DNA from: Nocardioides zhouii
GTDB taxonomy: Bacteria; Actinomycetota; Actinomycetes; Propionibacteriales; Nocardioidaceae
Assembly: GCF_004137345.1 (NCBI RefSeq)
Contig: NZ_SDWV01000001.1
Coordinates: 62,001 to 126,000, forward strand
Length of the DNA: 64,000 nucleotides
Reading direction: 5' to 3'
A program made the position numbers and the translations under genes. Within the stretch, counting starts at the first letter, position 1. Each line of letters starts with the position of its first letter. The notes under the pieces are model-generated. The model was not told where the DNA came from. It worked only from the letters and a program-made list of their open reading frames with translations, and searched no databases. Shown here in pieces: positions 10,649-19,453 of this stretch.

Positions 10649-11460
10649 AGGCACTCGCTGGGTTGGCCGTACTGGTCCTCGCCCTGACGGCGTGCACGGC
10701 GTCGCCCACGAATCCGGTGAGCGACACGACGCCCTCGGCCTCACCGAACCCGACCGAGACCGCACCTCCACCCGACCCCGGCCCCCGTCCGCGCATCGGC
10801 GAGTGCCACCTGCTGTCCTTCGGCCAGGCGGTCGCCGTGGTCGGGCGGACCGAGCCGGTGAGGTGCAAGCGCAAGCACACGGCCGAGACCTACTTCGTCG
10901 GCCGGCTCGACCTCGAGACGAAGGCCGGTCACGTGCGTCGGGTCGACTCGCGCGCCGCCCAGCGCCAGGCACGCTCGACGTGCACCGCACGGCTCCCGAA
11001 GCACCTCGGACGTACGCCGCGCGAGCTGAGGCTGAGCCTGGCGCAGTCGGTCTGGTTCACGCCGAGCCCGCAGCGGGCCGAGGCCGGTGCCGACTGGTTC
11101 CGCTGCGACGTCGTCGTCGTGGCCGGACCGAAGCGGCTGCTGCCCCTGCCGCGGAGCACGAAGGGCTTCGGCGACGCACCGGTCGTCGCGATGTGCGCGA
11201 CCGCCGCCCCCGGCACGAAGTCGTTCCGGCGCGTCGGCTGCGGGGCGAAGCACGCCTGGCTCGCCGTCTCCACCGTCGACATCCCCGGCAAGAAGCTCCC
11301 AGCCAAGGACGCGGTGGCCGACCGCATGGAGGGGCCGTGCGGCGACGCCGCCCGCTCGCGCGCCGCCGACCCACTGGACTTCACCTGGTCGCAGGAGAGC
11401 CCGACGCAGGAGCAGTGGGACGCGGGCCAGCGCTACGGGATCTGCTGGGTGCCTGCCTGA
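10645..11460 (+). CDS. Lipoprotein, possibly septum-formation family
   Basis: A 271-residue protein with a signal peptide and lipobox LALTAC (Cys 17), followed by a Pro/Thr/Ser-rich linker. The mature part has two similar halves, each with paired cysteines and a Lys/His motif (RCKRKHTAETYFVG and GCGAKHAWLAV). This resembles the actinobacterial septum-formation (DUF4190-linked) lipoprotein domain, but the match is by eye only. Its start overlaps the flavodoxin stop. Function unknown; likely membrane-attached outside the cell. Confidence 0.68.
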   Translation: MKALAGLAVLVLALTACTASPTNPVSDTTPSASPNPTETAPPPDPGPRPRIGECHLLSFGQAVAVVGRTEPVRCKRKHTAETYFVGRLDLETKAGHVRRVDSRAAQRQARSTCTARLPKHLGRTPRELRLSLAQSVWFTPSPQRAEAGADWFRCDVVVVAGPKRLLPLPRSTKGFGDAPVVAMCATAAPGTKSFRRVGCGAKHAWLAVSTVDIPGKKLPAKDAVADRMEGPCGDAARSRAADPLDFTWSQESPTQEQWDAGQRYGICWVPA

Positions 11461-11481
11461 ACCTCGGGGCGTCCAGCACCA

Positions 11482-12687
11482 TCACAGCGCCTCGGTGCGT
11501 ACGTTCTCCAGCACGACGGCGAGGCCCTGCCCGACGCCGATGCAGATCGCGGCCACGCCCCAGCGCTCCCCCGTCTCCCGCAGCCGCTTGGCGAGGGTGC
11601 CGACGACCCGTGCTCCCGAGGCGCCGAGCGGGTGGCCGATGGCGATGGCGCCGCCCTTCGCGTTGACGAGACCGGCGTCCGCCAGGCCCTGGTCCAGCCA
11701 CGCGTCGACGCAGGCCAGGGACTGGACCGCGAACGCCTCGTTGAGCTCGACCGCACCCACGTCGGACCAGCCGATGCCCGCGCGTCGCAGCGCGATGGCG
11801 GCGGCCTCGACGGGCGCGTAACCGAACAGCTGCGGGTCGAGGGCGAAGGAGCCCCGTCCGGCGATCCGCGCCTGCGGATCCAGTCCCAGGGTGCTCGCCG
11901 CAGCGCCTGAGCCGAGCAGGAGGGCGGAGGCGCCGTCGTTGAGGGGCGAGGCGTTGCCGGGCGTGATCGTGCCGTCCGGGCGGAAGCTGGGCCTCAGGCC
12001 GGCGAGCTTGCCAGCGCTGCTGCCGGGCCGGATCCCCTCGTCGCGGGCGAGGTCGACGCCGGGCACCGCGACGGCCAGGTCGTCGTAGAAGCCGGCGTCC
12101 CACGCCGCAGCGGCGAGGTTGTGCGACTGCGCCGCGAACTCGTCCTGGCGCTCGCGCGTGATGCCATACGTGTCGGCGAGCTGCTCGTTGGCCTCGCCCA
12201 GCGAGACCGTCCACTCCGCCGGCATCCGCTCGTTGACGAGCCGCCAGCCGAGGGTGGTGGAGACCGCCGTGACGTTGCCCGCCGGGAACGCTCGCGAGGG
12301 CTTGGGGAGCACCCACGGCGCCCGCGTCATCGACTCCACACCGCCGGCGACCACGACCTCCGCGTCGCCGGTCTCGATGGCGCGGGACGCCATCATCGTG
12401 GCGTCCATGCTCGACCCGCAGAGCCGGTTGACCGTCGTCGCGGGCACGCTGGTGGGCAGGCCGGCGAGCAGCACAGCCATCCGGCCCACGTTGCGGTTGT
12501 CCTCCCCGGCGCCGTTGGCGTTGCCCCACACGACCTCGTCGACCCGACCACGATCCAGGCCGGGCGCCCGCTCCAGCACGCCGGCCAGGGCGACCGCGGC
12601 CAGGTCGTCCGGGCGGACCTCGGCCAGCGCGCCCCCGAACCGGCCGAACGGCGTGCGCGCCGCGGCGTACAGGTAGCAGTCGGTCAT
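11482..12687 (-). CDS. Acetyl-CoA acetyltransferase / thiolase
   Basis: A 401-residue thiolase. The active-site cysteine is in NRLCGSSMDA (about residue 88), the histidine in GGAIAIGHPLGASGARV, and the second cysteine in AAICIGVGQG. All three catalytic residues are present, so it should cleave or form 3-ketoacyl-CoA. It could serve beta-oxidation or an aromatic (beta-ketoadipyl-CoA) pathway; no neighbour settles which. The ATG at 12687 is preceded by GAGGAGCC. It stands alone. Confidence 0.92.
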   Translation of the reverse strand: MTDCYLYAAARTPFGRFGGALAEVRPDDLAAVALAGVLERAPGLDRGRVDEVVWGNANGAGEDNRNVGRMAVLLAGLPTSVPATTVNRLCGSSMDATMMASRAIETGDAEVVVAGGVESMTRAPWVLPKPSRAFPAGNVTAVSTTLGWRLVNERMPAEWTVSLGEANEQLADTYGITRERQDEFAAQSHNLAAAAWDAGFYDDLAVAVPGVDLARDEGIRPGSSAGKLAGLRPSFRPDGTITPGNASPLNDGASALLLGSGAAASTLGLDPQARIAGRGSFALDPQLFGYAPVEAAAIALRRAGIGWSDVGAVELNEAFAVQSLACVDAWLDQGLADAGLVNAKGGAIAIGHPLGASGARVVGTLAKRLRETGERWGVAAICIGVGQGLAVVLENVRTEAL

Positions 12688-12759
12688 GTGTCTGGCTCCT
12701 CTTCGCGGGCACGGTTGCGGGGACAGCAGTCTGGCCGATGTCTCGGGCATGATCAGACC

Positions 12760-13437
12760 ATGGCCGACGAACCGCAGGAGCGACCTGGCAGGAGCGCCCA
12801 GCGCACCGACGTACGCCGGCTGCCCGAGAAGCAGGTCCGCGACGTCGCGGCCCTCCACGCGATCCTCGACGAAGCCGTGGTCGCATCGGTCGGCATCGCG
12901 GTCGACGGCCAGCCGTTCGTGCTGCCCATGGCGTGCGCCCGCGACGGCGACCACCTGCTCCTCCACGGTTCGACCGGCAGCCGGTTGATGCGCGCGATCG
13001 CGGCCGGAACGCCGATCTGCGTCAGCGTCACCCACCTCGACGGACTCGTGTACGCGCGCTCGGCATTCGAGTCGAGCATGCGCTACCGCAGCGCCACCGT
13101 CCTCGGGGTCGCCACGGCGGTGCCTGCCGACGAACGACTCCACGCTCTCGAGGTGCTGACCGAGCACCTGCTGCCCGGCCGCTGGGCGGAGCTGCGCGCG
13201 CCGCACGCCAAGGAGCTGGCGGCCACGTCGGTGCTGCGCGTCCCCCTCGCCGAGTGGTCGGTCAAGGTCGGAGCGGGTTTCGGCGACGATCCCGACGAGG
13301 ACCTCGACGAGCCCGTCTGGGCAGGCATGCTGCCGATGCGGGTGACGTACGGCGATCCGGTGGACGCACCCGACCTCGGCCCGGGCCGTCCCGTGCCCGG
13401 CCACGTCACCGGGCTCCCCGACCCCGGCCAGGGCTAG
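12760..13437 (+). CDS. Pyridoxamine 5'-phosphate oxidase family protein
   Basis: A 225-residue split-barrel flavin-binding-type protein of the FMN/F420 reductase superfamily that includes 5-nitroimidazole-resistance proteins: FVLPMACARDGDHLLLHGSTGS and SFESSMRYRSATVLG are typical of that subgroup. It may bind FMN or F420 and reduce small molecules. CATGAT lies six bases before the ATG and there is no Shine-Dalgarno, so it may be leaderless. It overlaps the convergent glyoxalase-like gene by four bases. Confidence 0.8.
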   Translation: MADEPQERPGRSAQRTDVRRLPEKQVRDVAALHAILDEAVVASVGIAVDGQPFVLPMACARDGDHLLLHGSTGSRLMRAIAAGTPICVSVTHLDGLVYARSAFESSMRYRSATVLGVATAVPADERLHALEVLTEHLLPGRWAELRAPHAKELAATSVLRVPLAEWSVKVGAGFGDDPDEDLDEPVWAGMLPMRVTYGDPVDAPDLGPGRPVPGHVTGLPDPGQG

Positions 13438-13877
13438 AAGACGTCGAACTCGTTGCCCTCCGGGTCGAGCATCGCCACGGCGTACTGGTCCATCCCCTCG
13501 GGCGCGTTGGTGCGTACGCGAGTGGCACCGAGCGCGACCAGCCGCTCGGCCTCGGCCTCGACGCGCACCCGGCGTACGTCGATCGCGTGGACGCGGCCGC
13601 CGCTCGCGTTGACGTCGAGGTGGAGCCGGTTCTTGAGCGACTTGAGCTCGGGCACCACCTGGAACCACACCATCGGCCCCTCACCGTGCGGGTCGACGAT
13701 CCGGTCCGAGCCCTCGCCGAGCTCCTCCTCGGGCACGCCGAGCGAGCGGTAGAAGTCGTCCCACGACGCGTGTCCCTCCGGAGGTGGGGCGACCACGTAG
13801 TGCAGCGCCTCGGCCCAGAACCGGGCCAGCAGGTCGGGGTCGGCGCAGTCGACGGTGAGCTGGAACGTCACGGGCAT
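13434..13877 (-). CDS. VOC (glyoxalase/bleomycin-resistance-like) family protein
   Basis: A 147-residue VOC protein. PVTFQLTVDCADPDLLARFW opens the first beta-alpha-beta module, and NRLHLDVNASGGRVHAIDVRR plus MLDPEGNEFDVF close the second, as in PhnB/glyoxalase-like proteins. The start at 13877 is set by CCAGGAGG upstream. Substrate unknown. It is divergent from the lactate dehydrogenase gene 70 bases away. Confidence 0.85.
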   Translation of the reverse strand: MPVTFQLTVDCADPDLLARFWAEALHYVVAPPPEGHASWDDFYRSLGVPEEELGEGSDRIVDPHGEGPMVWFQVVPELKSLKNRLHLDVNASGGRVHAIDVRRVRVEAEAERLVALGATRVRTNAPEGMDQYAVAMLDPEGNEFDVF

Positions 13878-13947
13878 GGGGACCTCCTGGTCGGTCCTGC
13901 GCAGGATGTCAGGCGCCGCCGACACCGGGGCGTGCCACAGTGGCTCC

Positions 13948-14886
13948 ATGACCAAGGTGTCGATCGTCGGCGCGGGCGCCGTCGGCACCGCCATCGCCTA
14001 TGCCGCCCAGATCCGCGGGGTGTGCCGCCAGCTGAGCCTGTACGACCTGAACGCAGACAAGGTGCGGGCCGAGGTCCTCGACCTGAACCACGGGATGCAG
14101 TTCACCCCGATGGCCGAGATCACCGGGAGCAACGACCTCGCCGTGTGCGCCGACGCGGACATCATCGTGATCACGGCGGGCGCGAAGCAGGACCCGGGCC
14201 AGACCCGGCTCGACCTGGCCGCTGCCAACGTCGCGATGTGCCGCGACCTCGTGCCGGCTCTCGTGGCCCTGGCTCCCGATGCGTTGCTGCTCGTGGTGAC
14301 CAACCCGGTGGACGTGGTCACCATGGCCGCCCAGGAGTTCTCCGGCCTGCCCGCAAACCGGGCGTTCGGGTCCGGGACGGTCCTGGACTCCTCTCGCCTG
14401 CGGTTCCTCATCGCCGAGCACACGCACGTGGCCGTGCAGAACGTCCATGCCTACATCGCCGGTGAGCACGGCGACTCCGAGGTGCCGCTCTGGTCGACAG
14501 CCACGATCGGCGGGGTCCCGGTGACGGACTGGCGCTCGTCGGGCGCCAGCCCGCTGGACGCCGACGCGCGGGCGGCGATCCACCAGCGGGTGGTCAGTGC
14601 GGCCTACGAGATCATCGCGGGCAAGGGCGCGACGAGTCTCGCGATCGGCCTCGCCGTGTCGCGCATCCTCGAGGCCGTCCTCAACGACGAGCACCGGGTG
14701 CTTCCGGTGACCTCGCGCCTCGACGGGGTGCACGGGCTGGCGGACGTGTGCCTGTCGATGCCGTCCGTCGTCGGGCGGGCGGGGGTCGAGAGCGTCCTGG
14801 CCACGCCGCTCAGTGCGGAGGAGCTCCAGCAGCTGTCCGCGTCGGCTGACGCCGTGCGGACGACGGCTCGGAGCCTCGGCCTCTAG
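13948..14886 (+). CDS. ldh: L-lactate dehydrogenase
   Basis: A 312-residue NAD-dependent 2-hydroxyacid dehydrogenase of the LDH/MDH family. It has the NAD loop VGAGAVGTA (residues 7-15), the mobile loop AGAKQDPGQTRLDL and the catalytic histidine in GEHGDSEVPLWS. A glutamine at the specificity site (KQ-PGQTR) favours pyruvate/lactate over oxaloacetate/malate. The ATG at 13948 begins the Rossmann fold directly. The stop overlaps the era stop region by four bases in convergent orientation. The annotation as LDH rather than MDH rests on that one residue. Confidence 0.9.
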   Translation: MTKVSIVGAGAVGTAIAYAAQIRGVCRQLSLYDLNADKVRAEVLDLNHGMQFTPMAEITGSNDLAVCADADIIVITAGAKQDPGQTRLDLAAANVAMCRDLVPALVALAPDALLLVVTNPVDVVTMAAQEFSGLPANRAFGSGTVLDSSRLRFLIAEHTHVAVQNVHAYIAGEHGDSEVPLWSTATIGGVPVTDWRSSGASPLDADARAAIHQRVVSAAYEIIAGKGATSLAIGLAVSRILEAVLNDEHRVLPVTSRLDGVHGLADVCLSMPSVVGRAGVESVLATPLSAEELQQLSASADAVRTTARSLGL

Positions 14887-15926
14887 AAGCCGAGCTTGCG
14901 CAGCTGGCGCGGGTCGCGCTGCCAATCCTTGGCGATCTTGACCTGGAGGTCGAGGTAGACCGGGGTGCCGAGCAACGCCTCGATCTGCTTCCGCGCGGCC
15001 GTGCCGACCGAGCGGAGCCGGGCGCCCTTGTGGCCGATCATGATCCCCTTCTGGGAGTCGCGCTCGACGTAGAGGTTGGCGACGATCACCAGGAGCGGCT
15101 TGTCGTCGGGGCGGCCCTCGCGCAGGCCCATCTCCTCGACGACGACGGCGATCGAGTGCGGCAGCTCATCGCGTACGCCCTCGAGCGCGGCCTCGCGGAT
15201 CAGGTCGGCCGCAAGTGCCTCCTCGGGCGCGTCGGTGAGGTCGCCGTCCGGGTAGAGCGGGGGGCCCTCGGGCAGCTGTCCCACGAGCAGGTCGGCCAGG
15301 AGCTGGACCTGGTCGCCGGAGACCGCGGACACCGGTACGACCTCGGCCCACACGGTCGAGGTCTCCTCGCCGAGCTTCTGGATGTCGAGCAGGTGCTGGC
15401 CGAGCTGCTCGGGGGTGACGAGGTCGGTCTTGGTCGCGACGGCGATGCGGGTCGTACGCCTCACCTTGGACAGCTCGCTGACCAGGTAGCGGTCGCCGGG
15501 CCCGATCTTCTCGTTGGCCGGGAAGCAGACCGCGACGACGTCGACCTCCGCCCACGTCGTACGGACCAGGTCGTTGAGCCGCTCGCCGAGCAGCGTGCGC
15601 GGGCGGTGGAGGCCGGGGGTGTCGACGAGAATCAGCTGGGCGTCCTCGCGGTGGACGATGCCGCGCACTACGTTGCGGGTCGTCTGCGGCTTGGACGAGG
15701 TGATGACGATCTTCTGCCCGACCAGGACATTGGTCAGCGTCGACTTGCCCGCATTGGGGCGCCCGACGAAGGACGCGAAGCCGCTGCGGTAGCCCTCCGG
15801 AGCCTGGTAGAACGCGCTCGCCGGGGCGACCCCGGACAGGTCGAAGTCGCCGTCGAGCTCGTCGTCGAGGTCGTCCTCGTCGAGGTCCTCGACCTCGTCG
15901 GTGGTGTCGTCCTGCTCGTCAGCCAT
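14883..15926 (-). CDS. era: GTPase Era with acidic N-terminal extension
   Basis: Era binds 16S rRNA and assists 30S ribosome assembly. G1 is VGRPNAGKST, G3 DTPGLH, G4 TKTD, and a C-terminal KH domain follows (GIMIGHKGARLRSVGTAARK). The protein has 347 residues, longer than the usual 300, because of an N-terminal stretch of about 45 residues that is mostly Asp and Glu. The ATG at 15926 overlaps the end of the siderophore-interacting protein gene by eight bases, so the two are likely cotranscribed. Confidence 0.95.
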   Translation of the reverse strand: MADEQDDTTDEVEDLDEDDLDDELDGDFDLSGVAPASAFYQAPEGYRSGFASFVGRPNAGKSTLTNVLVGQKIVITSSKPQTTRNVVRGIVHREDAQLILVDTPGLHRPRTLLGERLNDLVRTTWAEVDVVAVCFPANEKIGPGDRYLVSELSKVRRTTRIAVATKTDLVTPEQLGQHLLDIQKLGEETSTVWAEVVPVSAVSGDQVQLLADLLVGQLPEGPPLYPDGDLTDAPEEALAADLIREAALEGVRDELPHSIAVVVEEMGLREGRPDDKPLLVIVANLYVERDSQKGIMIGHKGARLRSVGTAARKQIEALLGTPVYLDLQVKIAKDWQRDPRQLRKLGF

Positions 15927-16695
15927 CGCTCGCCTCTCGTGCCGCGTCGTACTCCGCCCAGATCTGCTCGTCACTCTTCCCTGCCGCCTTGCCGGCGCGC
16001 CAGATGGGGCCGGGATCGACCGCGCGGGGCTGCCGGCCGGCGGTGGCGCGCCAGTAGCCCATCACGTCGTAGTGGCTGGTCGGCAGGCCGATCTCGCGCA
16101 TCAGGTGCTTGCGGATGGCGCGCATCTGCGCGGACTCCCCCGCCATCCAGAAGTAGCCCTCGCCGGCCGGCCACTCGATGCCCTCGACCACCTCGGCGAG
16201 CGCGCTCTGACCGGGCGCGGGGGGCGCCAGCCAGGTGACGTCGGCGTGGTCCGGGAGATAGCCGGCGAGGTCGTCGGGCACCTCGGCCAGGACGTACGTC
16301 GGCAGGTCGTGGTGTGCCTCGAGGATGCGGGCGATGGCCGGCATCGCGGTCAGGTCACCGACCAGCAGCAGCCAGGCAGCATCGGCCGGTGGCGCGAACG
16401 ACGACTTGGGCTCGGTGATCGTCACGGTGTCGCCGACGCAGTCGCGCATCGCCCACTCGGTGACCAGCCCGGTGTCGTGGACGACCACGTCGAGCACCAC
16501 CTCGCCTCCCGAGAAGCTGCGCACGGTGTAGTAGCGGACCTGGAACTGACCGGGCACCACGAGGCCGACCCACTCGTCGGCCACCCCGGTGCTCTCGAAC
16601 CCGTCGAGGCCGTCGAGCACCAGGCGGACGAGGTGGTCGGTCAGCGGCTCACGGCGCGTGACCCGCGCACTGAACTGGGCTGCCCGCGTGCTCAT
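15919..16695 (-). CDS. Siderophore-interacting protein (FAD-dependent ferric reductase)
   Basis: A 258-residue SIP-family protein. The FAD-binding RYYTVRSF and the C-terminal NAD(P)H region ending in a helix-rich tail are typical. Such proteins release iron from ferric siderophores in the cytoplasm. TAGCCT (16702-16707) is exactly six bases from the ATG, with no Shine-Dalgarno, so it may head a leaderless transcript that also carries era. No siderophore uptake genes are close by. Confidence 0.88.
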   Translation of the reverse strand: MSTRAAQFSARVTRREPLTDHLVRLVLDGLDGFESTGVADEWVGLVVPGQFQVRYYTVRSFSGGEVVLDVVVHDTGLVTEWAMRDCVGDTVTITEPKSSFAPPADAAWLLLVGDLTAMPAIARILEAHHDLPTYVLAEVPDDLAGYLPDHADVTWLAPPAPGQSALAEVVEGIEWPAGEGYFWMAGESAQMRAIRKHLMREIGLPTSHYDVMGYWRATAGRQPRAVDPGPIWRAGKAAGKSDEQIWAEYDAAREASDG

Positions 16696-16715
16696 CCGTC
16701 GAGGCTATCGGTGGC

Positions 16716-18020
16716 TCACCAGTCGGGGCGCATCGGGAAGCCGGAGCGTCCGTCGTCGTGGTTGCGGGTGGCCAGCACCTGGTGCAGCTCCACCTCGTCG
16801 CGCTCGAACCCGACCCTCGACCCGGCGAGGTAGATCCCCCACACGCGGGCCGTGCCCTCGCCCACCTCGGCCACGCACTCGTCCCAGTGCTCGACCAGGT
16901 TGCGGTTCCAGTCGCGCAGGGTGGAGGCGTAGTGGAGCCGGAGGTTCTCGGAGTGCTGCACCTCGAGCCCCTGGTCCTGCGCGGCGGAGATGATGGTGCC
17001 CGAGCCGATGAGCTCGCCGTCGGGGAACACGTAGCGGTCGATGAACGCACCGGTCTCCTGGCGGCCGTTGTGCGGACGGGTGATGGAGTGGTTGAGGAGC
17101 CGGCCGCCCGGCACGAGGCGGTCGCGCAGGTGGGCGAAGTACGCCGGGTAGTTGCGCACGCCGATGTGCTCGGTCAGGCCGATCGAGCTGACCGCGTCGA
17201 ACCCGGTCTCGACGACCTCGCGGTAGTCGAGGTGACGCACCTCCGCGAGGTGGCCGAGCCCCTCGCGCTCGATCGCGGCCTGGGCCCACTCGGCCTGCTC
17301 GAGCGACAGCGTCACGCCCAGCGCGCGTACGCCGTACTCGCGGGCGGCGTGGCGCACCATCGCGCCCCAGCCGCAGCCGACGTCGAGGAGCCGCTGGCCG
17401 GGCTGCAGCGCGAGCTTGCGGCAGACGAGGTCGAACTTGGCCGCCTGCGCCTCCTCCAGCGTCGCGTCCACCGGCTCGTAGAGCGCGCAGGTGTACGCCA
17501 TGGACGGCCCGAGGACCAGCTCGTAGAAGCGGTTGGAGACGTCGTAGTGGCGCGAGATGACCTCGGCGTCACGCGTCATCGAGTGCCGCAGGCCTTCCAC
17601 CGCACGGCGCCACCGGGGCAGGTGCTCCTGCGGCGGGGGCGGCGGCGGGCGCAGGTGGGACAGGCCGAGGCCGCGGACGATCTGCAGCGCCTCGGCCGGC
17701 GTTGGCACCCGGAACTTCGTGTGGTCCTTGAGCAGCACGAGCGCGTCGTATGGGTCACCCGGGTGCACGCCCGTCAGGTCGAGGTCGAGGCTCGTGTACG
17801 CCCGCGCCAGGCCGAGGTCGCCGGGGGCCGTCATCAGGTAGGCGAGACCGCGCTCGGTGCGCAGGTCCATACCGATCTTCGCATCCGGCGGGCCTGCGCT
17901 GCTGCCGTCGTACGCCGTGAACCGCAGCGGCACACCGCCGCGGACGAGCCGGTCCACGGCCTCGCCGATGGACACGCGTCGTGCGGTCCGCTCGGAGCCG
18001 GAGTCGAGCTTGTAGCTCAT
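16716..18020 (-). CDS. tmsB: Fatty-acid methyltransferase, TmsB-like (CFA synthase family)
   Basis: A 434-residue member of the cyclopropane-fatty-acid synthase family. SAM motif I is LLDVGCGWGAMVRHAA, followed by SIGLTEHIG and the NHSITRPHNGRQ region. Because its ATG overlaps the stop of an FAD oxidoreductase gene (ATGA), it matches the tmsA-tmsB pair known in Actinobacteria. There TmsB methylates the oleoyl chain of phospholipids to a 10-methylene form and TmsA reduces it to 10-methylstearate (tuberculostearic acid). The pairing supports that role over true cyclopropanation. Inferred from gene pair and family. Confidence 0.85.
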   Translation of the reverse strand: MSYKLDSGSERTARRVSIGEAVDRLVRGGVPLRFTAYDGSSAGPPDAKIGMDLRTERGLAYLMTAPGDLGLARAYTSLDLDLTGVHPGDPYDALVLLKDHTKFRVPTPAEALQIVRGLGLSHLRPPPPPPQEHLPRWRRAVEGLRHSMTRDAEVISRHYDVSNRFYELVLGPSMAYTCALYEPVDATLEEAQAAKFDLVCRKLALQPGQRLLDVGCGWGAMVRHAAREYGVRALGVTLSLEQAEWAQAAIEREGLGHLAEVRHLDYREVVETGFDAVSSIGLTEHIGVRNYPAYFAHLRDRLVPGGRLLNHSITRPHNGRQETGAFIDRYVFPDGELIGSGTIISAAQDQGLEVQHSENLRLHYASTLRDWNRNLVEHWDECVAEVGEGTARVWGIYLAGSRVGFERDEVELHQVLATRNHDDGRSGFPMRPDW

Positions 18021-19369
18021 CGTCGTCGCACCACCTTGTCGTAGAGGGAGGTCAGTCGGTCGTCGGGGTCGTGGAGCGCCTTGACCCGGGCCAGCTCGGC
18101 GCCGCCGTAGAGGCGGTCGAAGTCGTCGCGGTCGTAGAACGCCTCGGAGTAGAGGCTCTTGTGGCCACCGAGCTCGGTGACCTTGTCCTCGATCGCCCGG
18201 TTGAGCGGGGACTGCGACGCCTCGGGACCGACGTTGACCACGCCCCAGAAGCCGACGTTGACGTAGGTCGTGCCGCTGGTCAGCGGGTAGCCCGGCCACT
18301 CGCGGTCGCGCAGCCGGAGCGGGCACAGCCACACCGGGCGCATGCCCACCTCGCGGTCGAACCAGCCGAGGAACTCGGCGAGCCGGTCGACCGGCACCTC
18401 GACGTCCTGGACCACCCGCTCCCCCTGCGGCCGGCCGGCCCGCCGGTCGAGCCGGTCGCCGATGCCGAACCGGCGGTCGAGCGCGACGAGCTTCCAGTAG
18501 ACGTCGGAGCGACGCAGCCGGCGCGGCCACACCCGGCGTACGAGCGGGTGCTGGGCGCCGAACGCGCGCGAGCACCAGAACCAGTCGGTGTCCCAGCGCC
18601 ACAGGTAGTCGAGCATCGTCAGCCTGTCGGGCGTGCGCTGCTGGATCGAGCGGTAGAAGACCTGCTGGCCGGCGTAGTCGCTCGTCGGCCCCGGCTCGTC
18701 GGTCCAGCGGGCGAGGGTGAGGTAGAGCTCGCCGGGGGCGAAGGCGACACCGTCCAGTCCGTCGACCCGCTCGCCGTCCCACGCGCCCTCCTCGACGATG
18801 CAAATCACGGCGTCGCACAGGGCCTGGGCATCGGCGAACCGCACGTGCCGCAGCGCGACGTACGCCGGCACCTGCTCGAGCTCGATCCGCAGCCGGGTGG
18901 CGTAACCGAGCGAGCCGTAGGAGTTGGGGAAGGCATCGAAGAGGTCGTCGCCGGGCTTGGTGGTGACGAGGTCACCCGACCCGGTCAGCACGTCCATCTC
19001 CAGCACCGACTCGTGGGGCAGCCCGCTGCGGAAGCTGGTCGCCTCGATGCCGAGGCCGCTCACCGCGCCGCCGAGGGTGATCGTGCGCAGCTGCGGCACC
19101 ACCAGCGGGATGAGCCCGTGGGCCAGGGTTACCTCGACCAGGTGCTCGTAGGTGCACATCCCCTGCACCTCGGCCACGTCGCCATCGACCTCGATGACGC
19201 CGTCGAGGCCCGAGACGTCGAGGCCGGTGGAGAACGCGGCGCGGCCGCGGAAGAGGTTGCTGGTGCGCTTCGCGAGCCGCACCGGGGCAGCCAGAGGCAG
19301 GGCGGCGTAGGACTCCCTGAGCCTCGCCTCCCCGGCGGAGTGCTGTTCCCAGCCCACCGGCGTGCGCAC
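18017..19369 (-). CDS. tmsA: FAD-binding oxidoreductase, TmsA-like
   Basis: A 450-residue FAD-linked oxidase of the DWARF1/24-dehydrocholesterol reductase type. The FAD domain includes VDVTG-type stretches such as GLDGVIEVDGDVAEVQGMC and the ITLGGAVSGLGIEATS pyrophosphate-binding loop. It probably reduces the 10-methylene acyl chain made by the next gene to the 10-methyl form. The GTG at 19369 has TAGCGT exactly six bases upstream (19376-19381), so the operon may be leaderless. A perfect AGTCGC-GA-GCGACT palindrome lies 28 bases upstream. Confidence 0.82.
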   Translation of the reverse strand: MRTPVGWEQHSAGEARLRESYAALPLAAPVRLAKRTSNLFRGRAAFSTGLDVSGLDGVIEVDGDVAEVQGMCTYEHLVEVTLAHGLIPLVVPQLRTITLGGAVSGLGIEATSFRSGLPHESVLEMDVLTGSGDLVTTKPGDDLFDAFPNSYGSLGYATRLRIELEQVPAYVALRHVRFADAQALCDAVICIVEEGAWDGERVDGLDGVAFAPGELYLTLARWTDEPGPTSDYAGQQVFYRSIQQRTPDRLTMLDYLWRWDTDWFWCSRAFGAQHPLVRRVWPRRLRRSDVYWKLVALDRRFGIGDRLDRRAGRPQGERVVQDVEVPVDRLAEFLGWFDREVGMRPVWLCPLRLRDREWPGYPLTSGTTYVNVGFWGVVNVGPEASQSPLNRAIEDKVTELGGHKSLYSEAFYDRDDFDRLYGGAELARVKALHDPDDRLTSLYDKVVRRR

Positions 19370-19396
19370 GTCTCCACGCTAGCGACAGCGTCGGAC

Positions 19397-19410
19397 AGTC
19401 GCGAGCGACT
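19397..19410. repeat. Palindrome upstream of tmsA, candidate operator
   Basis: AGTCGC-GA-GCGACT, six-base arms with a two-base spacer, sits just upstream of the predicted tmsA -10 box (19376-19381), where the -35 region would lie. A regulator site is plausible, but no cognate regulator is identified. Confidence 0.4.
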
Positions 19411-19422
19411 ATCTGCTTCGTC

Positions 19423-19453
19423 ACACATGGTTGCACTGCACAACCACATGTGT
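19423..19453. terminator. Imperfect hairpin after the deaminase-like gene
   Basis: ACACATG-GTTG pairs with CAAC-(CA)-CATGTGT, with one two-base bulge. It lies between the end of the phoH operon and tmsA and overlaps the deaminase-like stop codon. No T-run follows, so it may act as a weak terminator or mRNA stabiliser. Confidence 0.35.
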
